Positions 57,246 to 64,000 of a stretch of 64,000 nucleotides of DNA are shown in pieces; position 1 is the first letter of the stretch; every line of letters starts with the position of its first letter. The position numbers were made by a program, and so were the translations under genes. The stretch comes from Orbilia blumenaviensis (lineage: Eukaryota; Ascomycota; Orbiliomycetes; Orbiliales; Orbiliaceae), in contig JAVHNS010000010.1 of NCBI GenBank assembly GCA_036872755.1, positions 1,488,001 through 1,552,000 of the forward strand, given 5' to 3'. A model generated the notes under the pieces. It saw nothing but the letters and a program-made list of their open reading frames with translations, did no database searches and was not told where the DNA came from.

Positions 57246-58032
57246 CGTTTTGCGGGGCTGTGTGTCATTTTTATAAATCGATCCATAGTACTACTACTAT
57301 AGTAGTCCGGAAAAGAGCGTCTTTAAGCCATGCGTGAAGACTAAGAATGGTTTGAAGTCGGTCGGATCGTTTTCTTCTCTTATCAAGTATGTGATAGCCG
57401 GGAGTGGACTTTAATTGAGATTTAGGATGGTCACATTGACCCCAAGTTACCGAGAGTGGGTTGTATATCCATAGATATAAATAAACACATTAGTGATTCC
57501 CGAGTTAATTGATCTTCGTAGATACTCGTGTCTTAATGTCGGAGTTCGCGTGGTCGGTACGCTAGTTATAGTAACTTTAGCTGTACTCTCTGTAGTAAAT
57601 TACCTAGCCTACCTAGGTATATATTATAATTAGATACTGTTACATCTCCGAAACACCTCGTTCAACTTTATACCTGATAACATACAACTACCACTACGTA
57701 AATACATCTACACAAGACTATATCCAACCGTACACACGATATTGCTAGTAATTTTATATCTCTACGCCTCTACAGCTATCATATCATAGAATTAACGTTA
57801 TTACTCTGGTATAGATTCGTTCCCTAACTGAAAACCACTTTCAAAACTATAAGCCAGTATCAGACGTTCAGTCAGCCAGTCAATCAGCTAGCCCGCCCAG
57901 CAGCTGGTATATAAAAACAGATCGAAGAAACCTGCTACCTACGAGACTTTTCCCAGGCCTTTTTTCATAAGAGGCCCGAGTCCAGTCACAGGTATCCGCA
58001 AGTTACACATCACTACCATGAAATCGGACTCG
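57246..58032. other. intergenic, no gene seen
   Basis: Very AT-rich (especially 57600-57830). It separates the coiled-coil gene promoter from the 3' end of the poorly resolved gene at 58033. Nothing else is seen. Confidence 0.45.
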
Positions 58033-58406
58033 CTAGGTGTATTCGCATATCCCATGATTATACCTTGCAGAAGATCGAGGTTAGTATCCTCTTCTTTTAA
58101 TATCAAATTGAATACAAAACACCATCACAGTTTAGACAGCCATAAGAGCCTTCATACTTACTCCGGTGCTACCTGCGATACGTAAATATAGCCATCATCA
58201 TCGTATACACCATCACTTGTCCCCAGTCTTATACAGCGCTCACGAGTTCCCGGTCGTACACTTCCGGCTGAAAAGCTGAAGACGCTATTCTTTGTAAAAT
58301 AGCGTATAGGGCCTTCTTTTGCTGCTTTTCGCTCACAGCGGCTTTTCAGATCACACCCACTATCTTTCATCAGCTTCATCAGTAATCTAATCATTACTGC
58401 TCCCAC
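58033..58406 (-). CDS. partly resolved small gene, 3' exons only
   Basis: Two exons on the minus strand can be supported: about 58406-58162 and 58063-58033, linked by a 97 bp intron with textbook signals (GTAAGT ... GATACTAACC ... TGCAAG), giving a product with GPIRYFTKNSVFSFSAGSV and ending VAPE-YNHGICEYT. The 5' part is unclear. An upstream minus frame (58776-58528) contains YILIDSGHTDYL and can be joined in frame by a GTAGGT donor near 58602 to an acceptor near 58398, but it would then start only 12 bp from the divergent gene at 58789. It may be a real gene with an antisense 5' end, or a remnant. Confidence 0.35.
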
Positions 58407-58788
58407 TTATTCATCTCAGCCATCGGTTGAGGTTTCCCTGCTAGTGAACTATTGCTCCAGCAGTTCAGACATCATATCCTCTTCTTCTCTCAGTGTGCCC
58501 TGCGGCTCCTCTACCATCTTTCAGCTCCTAGGTGCCATACACATATCCTCTCTTTAGCTTCAGGTCGAAGTTCTGCGTCAAACCCACCAAGAACCTACCA
58601 TAAAGAAGTGACGTTCCAATAACTCGACCGAGCAACCCCGTTTTCATAGAGTCCGAAGAGGCAAAGATTCCATTTAATCCACTTTCTGGTTTCAAATAAT
58701 CGGTATGCCCAGAGTCTATAAGAATATAAATTTTAGTCTGGAATGGAAATGATATTAATATATAATTAAGGTGCATTTACCAGACAAG

Positions 58789-60957
58789 ATGCAACAAACT
58801 CCAGTTGTAACGACTTCCGTCTCTACTGAGACTATTTCCACCTTTTGCCCCAGTATTCATACCGTCCCTTTGGTATCGGATACATGGTATGCTGTTTCTC
58901 CGGGTACTAGCCCTAGCGGAGAGCAGATGTTGGTTGATAATCAATATCCTGCCCCAACCAGTGCCGTTCGACCTACAGTAATTGCTCAAGAGGCCCTTTT
59001 TACGCCTCATGCTGTCGCTATTTCTTCTCCTTCAGTTGCTGCTTCTATCCCTCTTGTTTCTCGCCATGCTTCGCCGGCAGTGGAAAAGAAACCTTTCAAA
59101 TTAAACAGAAAGGAGATGGCCAATTGCATTTCCACCTGGGATAAAAAGAAGAAAACCGATTTGTTGGCTATTCTTCAAAGAAAGAAGGCTCAAATGGCGG
59201 CTTTGGCTTCAAGAGATACGACGCCAGCACCACCACCACTTATCGTTAGTAGATCCCCTCGAGGCCTTGAGCCAGACTATGTTGCCGAACAGCTCTCCGG
59301 TGTAGAGGCTTCTAGTCTAGGAAATTTGGGTCGTGGTGAGGTAGAAGTTCAGCAAGACGCTGGTATTGATAATGATACGGGTGGTTGCTTTGGAAGAGAC
59401 GTAGAGATTAGTCCCAATGCTGGTGTTGGAGGTATTAGGGAGCCTGAGACCGAGACTATCAGGGAGCCATCAATGTTGGAAGCTGATTTCGTCTCTCAGC
59501 CCATTGGTATTGCGGTTCCGTATGGGTTATCTACGATGTCGCAAAAAAGCATTCCTCCACTTCCACCGTATCTTCAGCAACCCCATCCATCACCATCACT
59601 TCACCACTCGCCACCACCATCATCATCACTTCACCCCTCACCATCACTTCACCCTTCACCATCACTAAATCTATCTTCAGAACCAACCTTTTACCCTCCT
59701 TCAAACCAGGTTGGCAAGTATCCAGCAACATCCGGTCTCATTAGTCGTGGCACCGCGCAAGTAACACCCAAGTTGATCAGAAAACCGGGTCGGAATTCCA
59801 AAACACTCGAATGGTCATTGGCTTGTCAAGAGCGACTTCTAGCCATTGCGAAAAATTTTTGCGAAGCTGTTGACAAGACTGGACAAGCTCCTATCATACG
59901 TCTGATACCTTCTACACTCCTTCCCCCACCAGGAAAATCACTACCACCACGAGGGTTCTTTTCCAAACCAAAGCCCACAAACGTCAAAATGCATGAACAA
60001 GCACCAGCCGAGGCCTCCAAGGGAGCTTTGAGTCGTAACATTGAGCCCAGCAGTTCCTCCGATGCAAGTTATTCATCCGTCCAAGAAATCTCATCCCAGG
60101 AATTTGATCGTAGAGCAAATTCCCAAAGAGGCAGGATGGATAGAAAAGGAAAATCCAAGGCTACCGAGGAAACGCGTGAGAATGAGACTCTGGACCCTGA
60201 TTATGACTGGTACCGAGTTAACATTGCCTCGTGGGCAGGAAAAGCCGGGGCTTCTGATAAGTCGTCGACAGGACCCAAGGAGGCCGTTGAATTTCTTCAG
60301 GGAGCAAGGATGGCAGGCAACCTGGGTGGAAAGGCTGGCAACGATCCGGAGTCCAACCTTGGGAACCCGCTGGGCAACAACACCGAGGCTTGGCTTGAGG
60401 AGATGAACGAAGAGAATACCGCCTTCTTGGAAGGGGGTGAGTCTCTGTCCCGCTCACTCGGTAGCGAGGACAACGATCTCACCTGGCTGGACCAGAATCC
60501 CACCACCAAAGAGCCGGCAGCCACCTCCCAGCCATTGGCCCAAGAATCCAGCAAGGTCTGCCCGAACGGGGGGGACTGCCCATTCTGGGATTTCCACGGA
60601 GGAGAGGCCAAGCGAGAGGGGCCACTGCGCCTTTCGATCCTAGACGCACCTGTTGAATATGGTATTTGCCCATGGTTGCCAGATGACTTCTTTGGCCCGC
60701 CCGGGGAAATCGTTGTCAACCCACCGGAACCAGATGTCAGCCAGTTCCTGAGGGATGCCTGGCCCCAACTGGATGACCTATACTTCACGACCCCAGCCCC
60801 CGAGCCCAGCCGCCGGCCCCGAAAGAGGGTCCGCCGAGAACGAGAAGAGTGGATGGATTTTATCGACTGGTCTGGAGGTCGAGGTGAGAAAGTTGACGAG
60901 GACGAGGACGAGGACGATGAAGAGGATGATTTCGAGGGAAAGCATAAATCTGCCTGA
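58789..60957 (+). CDS. disordered protein with basic patch and acidic tail, 722 aa
   Basis: Single open frame; the first ATG is at 58789 (the frame opens earlier only with GTG). Mostly low-complexity Ser/Pro/Thr. A short charged helical segment (KLNRKEMANCISTWDKKKK, about 105-130) and KTLEWSLACQERLLAIAKNF (about 345-365) look folded. A His/Ser/Pro tract (LHPSPSLHPSPS) is encoded by CATCACCATCACTT-like repeats. The C-terminal part has CPNGGDCPFWDFHGG, then PEYGICPWLPDDFFGPP-like aromatic sequence, a strong basic nuclear-type signal (RRPRKRVRRERE) and an Asp/Glu tail (DEDEDEDDEEDDFEG). Family not recognised; nuclear location is inferred from the basic patch. Confidence 0.75.
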   Translation: MQQTPVVTTSVSTETISTFCPSIHTVPLVSDTWYAVSPGTSPSGEQMLVDNQYPAPTSAVRPTVIAQEALFTPHAVAISSPSVAASIPLVSRHASPAVEKKPFKLNRKEMANCISTWDKKKKTDLLAILQRKKAQMAALASRDTTPAPPPLIVSRSPRGLEPDYVAEQLSGVEASSLGNLGRGEVEVQQDAGIDNDTGGCFGRDVEISPNAGVGGIREPETETIREPSMLEADFVSQPIGIAVPYGLSTMSQKSIPPLPPYLQQPHPSPSLHHSPPPSSSLHPSPSLHPSPSLNLSSEPTFYPPSNQVGKYPATSGLISRGTAQVTPKLIRKPGRNSKTLEWSLACQERLLAIAKNFCEAVDKTGQAPIIRLIPSTLLPPPGKSLPPRGFFSKPKPTNVKMHEQAPAEASKGALSRNIEPSSSSDASYSSVQEISSQEFDRRANSQRGRMDRKGKSKATEETRENETLDPDYDWYRVNIASWAGKAGASDKSSTGPKEAVEFLQGARMAGNLGGKAGNDPESNLGNPLGNNTEAWLEEMNEENTAFLEGGESLSRSLGSEDNDLTWLDQNPTTKEPAATSQPLAQESSKVCPNGGDCPFWDFHGGEAKREGPLRLSILDAPVEYGICPWLPDDFFGPPGEIVVNPPEPDVSQFLRDAWPQLDDLYFTTPAPEPSRRPRKRVRREREEWMDFIDWSGGRGEKVDEDEDEDDEEDDFEGKHKSA

Positions 60958-62139
60958 AAAGCTTTCCCAAGATATCGAAACCGGTCTGATTTCGATGGTA
61001 CTGGAGCATGCTTCCTGTCTCCTTCTCCTCGCCCTCTCTCTTTCTCTCTCTTTCTCTCTCTCTCTTTTTCTATTTCCTTTTCTCTATCTCTATCTTCGTC
61101 TCCGTCTTCATTTGTCTACTTCTACCTGTTTCTCTCTCGCTCTCTCTTTCTCTCTCCGATTCTCTCCTTGCCCCTTTACTTTCTTGTAACTTTACTTTTA
61201 CCATAGTATCAGAGGGCGCTCTTTTTTTCTGCGTTAGGAATAAGTGCTAAGAATAATTATAATACGAATGGAGACAGACCTGGAGCCTGTACATATTTTA
61301 CCCGGATAACCAAATGCCTGCCCTCCCTAGGCTCGCACTAAGCGACATTTTTGTAGCGATAATGACAATAATTATGATGCTTCCTTCCCTCCAATTCGAT
61401 GCACTTTGATCTCCACCATAGTAGTAGTATGATGCAGTCGGAGCACCCAGATGCGTATATCTGTGGAGAGTGGTAATATACAATCGTAGCCATGGCAAAA
61501 TGTGTTGGGGTGCGTGGTCAGTAACCTTTTCCCAAACGAGACCAGCCTTCCCCTTTAAAGAAAACTGTTTACTTCGTCATCACCCGAAAGCGAAATTCTT
61601 TTCCGCCCCTCCAACGGACCAATCAACCCAATCAATCAATCAACCGACTGTCACGGTCTGGCAGGAGCCGAACCTCACCGCAACTCAACTCACCTTACCT
61701 TACTTCGCCTCATCCATCCATCTCCATCTCCCATCGCCATCGCATTCCCGGCTTCATCATCCATCTGTTCATCCATCCATACATCCCCGTCCTGCATTCC
61801 TCTTCCTGCTGCTCCTCACACCCTGTCCTTCTCGTCTTTATGATATATCTTCACCGTTATTATTACCTCGCCATCTCTTCGCTCTCCTGGAGGATCCAGT
61901 AAAAACATAAAACTCTCCTGTCAGCCCTACCAAAAACATCCACACCTTCACCAAAAAAAAAAAAAAAAAAAAAAAAAAAACTACAGTATAGCACAACCAT
62001 AAAGTAGCACTACTTGAGGATCCAGGGAAAACTTTCACGACGAAGGAAACCCCCGTCGCCGCCGTCGCAACTCCCCATTGAGCAAGAAAATTAGACCCCC
62101 CCAAAAAAAGGTCCAAAACGGCAAATTTTTCCAAAAACG
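60958..62139. other. intergenic with CT-rich block and poly(A) in a leader
   Basis: 61018-61190 is a long CT-rich stretch of CTCTCTTT type, in the 3' flank of the 58789 gene. CCAAT-containing sequence lies at 61618-61650, within AATC microsatellite-like repeats. A run of 28 A (61953-61980) lies about 160 bp before the next ATG, probably in the 5' UTR or proximal promoter of the 62140 gene. No gene is seen. Confidence 0.5.
61953..61980 (+). repeat. homopolymer run of 28 A upstream of an ATG
   Basis: Read directly; the length is subject to sequencing error. Located 160 bp upstream of the 62140 start codon, plausibly in its 5' leader. Confidence 0.85.
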
Positions 62140-64000
62140 ATGTCCACGCCATCGTCGCCGCTCAGCTTGGATGCTAAAACAAAATTCCAACAGCTGTGGG
62201 CTCAATTCGGTACCGCTTTCATGGAGGAACCCATGCTTCGCGACCATTCCAGACGCGTCGAGGACCTTGTGCGCGAAAACGAGCGCCTCCGTCTGGAGGT
62301 CACGTCTGCCAAGGCGGAGCAGACAAGGCAATCGTCGGAGCACAGGAATACCGCCGAGGAACTGGAGAGCTTGAGGGAAGAAGTTAACCAGGAGGTGAAA
62401 AGCGGGATGGAGAGAGTTCAGGAAAGAAATGCGGCGCTTGCGAGAAAGGATAAGGAAGTCATGGGACTACGAATGGAGATGAAAGGAATGGAGGCGATAT
62501 GGGCGCAAGAGAGACAGAGGTTCAGGCAAACGATTCGCTTGCTTAAAGATGAGCTGGAGAGCCAGACCCTTGCACATGATAAACTCCGAAAGAATGTTGC
62601 TGTTCTAACGGGTAACTATGACAGTGGGGATGACGAGTACGATGAGGAAGAGGAGGAAGAGTTGGCCAATCAAGCTGAATTACAGTTACAAGCTGAGAGG
62701 AGCTTACAAGCCGGTGCATCTTACAGGAGAGCTAGCAGGCGCTTACAGGTCGAGGAAACTCCTGGAGTTGAAGAAACCAATGGGCACATAGCTCCGGAAG
62801 AAGACGAGGACGAAGACGATTATCACCAAGTGGGGAACGGAGACGTCTACGCAATCGAGGATGGTGAAGAGGACGACGAAGAACAAGCTGAACCTGGCGG
62901 GGATGAGGACGAAGGACCTGCCGAAGAAGATGAAGAAGAAGAAACTGCTCTCAGGCCCGAGGACCACGACGTCGAACCCGCGAAGAAAAACAATTCGGAA
63001 AAGGCCGAGTCTGACGATGTCCCGGAACCCGAGCAGCCGCTTCGACGCTCCACAAGGATACGACACTCCGAAGCAGCAACGACCGTGGAACCCATCAATG
63101 GCAACGAAACGGTCCAACTAACCGGTACTAAGCGGGGGCGCGATGAATCCAGTGACAGAGCCACCGTCGATGGAACCAACCAAATCCCTGAAGCTGAGAC
63201 CGAGCGCAATGGTGTTCCTCCCACGCAACCGGAGGCGGCGGAGAACTCGGATGTTGTGGAGCGCCCTGCGAAGCGCACAAGGCGCCAGACAGAGCGGTAT
63301 AGCAATGCTCTAGAATCAAACAAGAACTTTGCTAAAATTATGACCCCACCAGCCACCTCTCCTCCCTTTCTTCCGTCCGTCCTGCCGCGTAGGCGATCCC
63401 CTACTCGCAAGCAAACTTCTCTCTCGCAAACCTCTACCCCTGTCAACCGTCGCGGATCCAAGCGAGGTGCGGCAGCGGCACAGACAGCTAAAGCAGAAGC
63501 AGAAGCAGAAGCAGAAGCTACAGCTCCAACAGCCCCTGCCAGCGCCCCTCCAAAGACAAAGGCCACGCAAACGGCCAAATCCCCAGCGAAAAAACCAGCA
63601 AAGGCCCCCCCAAAATCCCCAGCAAAAGCCCCCAAATCGCCCGCACGACCCCTAAGATCACCCCGACTCACCAAAAAATCCCAACCAAAATCGCCCTGGT
63701 CGGCATACCCCACGAAAATGTTCGACTTCACACTCGTTTCCGGTTTTAAGCATGGTCGCAGCCTCATTGTAGGTGACGAGAAAATTCGCGACCAGATGGA
63801 GGGGCTACTCCCCAGGACAACAGACCGCATCCGCGAAGTTGCCGTTACTCCCGGCTTCTGGAGGTCGTATGCGCATAAACGAAACTCGCAAAGAATCGCG
63901 CAGGGGTTGGACCCCCATTGTGCGTTTACTAGCCAGTTTCCTCTCAACAGCACGGAAGTTGAGACGGAGAACCAATGGGAGGACGGGACCGACTTCGCCT
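62140..64000 (+). CDS. coiled-coil, acidic/H1-tail-like protein, partial at right edge
   Basis: An open frame of 620 codons runs from the ATG at 62140 to the window edge without a stop, so the gene is 3'-truncated here. Order: N-terminus MSTPSSPLSLDAKTKFQQLW; a coiled coil at about 35-160 (VEDLVRENERLRLEV, VMGLRMEMKGMEAIW); long Asp/Glu-rich acidic stretches (about 165-280); basic RRSTRIR and KRTRRQ patches; an Ala/Glu repeat (AEAEAEAEATAP); and a Lys/Pro/Ala/Ser-rich tail (KSPAKKPAKAPPKSPAK) like histone-H1 or other chromatin proteins. A folded-looking segment follows (FDFTLVSGFKHGRSLIVGDE, VTPGFWRSYAHKRN). Chromatin or nuclear-scaffold association is inferred from composition. The large antisense frame at 62847-63953 is a by-product of this codon usage. 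Confidence 0.8.
   Translation, partial: MSTPSSPLSLDAKTKFQQLWAQFGTAFMEEPMLRDHSRRVEDLVRENERLRLEVTSAKAEQTRQSSEHRNTAEELESLREEVNQEVKSGMERVQERNAALARKDKEVMGLRMEMKGMEAIWAQERQRFRQTIRLLKDELESQTLAHDKLRKNVAVLTGNYDSGDDEYDEEEEEELANQAELQLQAERSLQAGASYRRASRRLQVEETPGVEETNGHIAPEEDEDEDDYHQVGNGDVYAIEDGEEDDEEQAEPGGDEDEGPAEEDEEEETALRPEDHDVEPAKKNNSEKAESDDVPEPEQPLRRSTRIRHSEAATTVEPINGNETVQLTGTKRGRDESSDRATVDGTNQIPEAETERNGVPPTQPEAAENSDVVERPAKRTRRQTERYSNALESNKNFAKIMTPPATSPPFLPSVLPRRRSPTRKQTSLSQTSTPVNRRGSKRGAAAAQTAKAEAEAEAEATAPTAPASAPPKTKATQTAKSPAKKPAKAPPKSPAKAPKSPARPLRSPRLTKKSQPKSPWSAYPTKMFDFTLVSGFKHGRSLIVGDEKIRDQMEGLLPRTTDRIREVAVTPGFWRSYAHKRNSQRIAQGLDPHCAFTSQFPLNSTEVETENQWEDGTDFA

Noticed and set aside
57246..58030. Very AT-rich stretch as a RIP-mutated transposon
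   Set aside because: No recognisable transposon remnant, terminal repeats or duplicated copy in the window. AT-richness alone is not enough.
62847..63953. 368-codon minus-strand frame
   Set aside because: Antisense to a longer plus frame (62140 to the edge) with a coiled coil and low-complexity repeats. Its Ser/Gly/Ala composition mirrors the sense codons.

Overview
The window is a stretch of filamentous ascomycete (Pezizomycotina) nuclear DNA. Evidence: genes are split by short introns (about 50-100 bp, rarely longer) with GTRAGT-type donors and CTAAC-type branch points; one gene encodes a secreted CBM1-GH10 xylanase; and there are two F-box genes and two large proteins with the phosphorylase (PNP_UDP) domain typical of fungal NLR-like families. 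The many proteins without a recognisable family, the AT-rich gaps and the gene style would fit Orbiliomycetes (nematode-trapping fungi), but that is inference only. I saw no tRNA, rRNA, CRISPR or intact transposon. Exon joins were worked out by hand from frame, donor, branch point and acceptor. Several ATGs were chosen over longer frames that open only with TTG or GTG.

Layout. 0.6-6.8 kb: three minus-strand genes of unknown family; the second carries an N-terminal PAM2 (poly(A)-binding-protein docking) motif. 9.1-16.9 kb: the most striking part, a head-to-head pair sharing a 484 bp intergenic region. The left gene has an acuF-like zinc-finger module, a vestigial phosphorylase copy and a second copy with substituted catalytic residues. 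The right gene has a DUF7580-like (pseudokinase-like) module and a phosphorylase domain with an intact signature. 17.6-25.6 kb: four genes of unknown family, one with a possible N-myristoylated start and one large disordered protein with a CX4C-X10-CX2C zinc-ribbon-like motif. 27.8-29.2 kb: the xylanase. 29.7-33.3 kb: two tandem F-box genes. 35.0-38.1 kb: a TATA plus CT-rich promoter driving a GC-rich, repeat-bearing disordered protein whose stop codon overlaps the next start codon as ATGA; a 59 bp intron could fuse the two frames. 39.6-43.6 kb: two small unknown genes. 45.3-50 kb: a four-TM glycoprotein and, convergently, a long secreted disordered protein. 52.8-57.2 kb: a secreted protein with a Kex2 site and, convergently, a coiled-coil protein. 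58-64 kb: a poorly resolved minus-strand gene, a disordered basic/acidic protein, and a coiled-coil, histone-H1-tail-like protein running off the right edge.

Apart from the phosphorylase pair, and possibly the overlapping frames at 37.3 kb, I see no evidence that neighbours work together.
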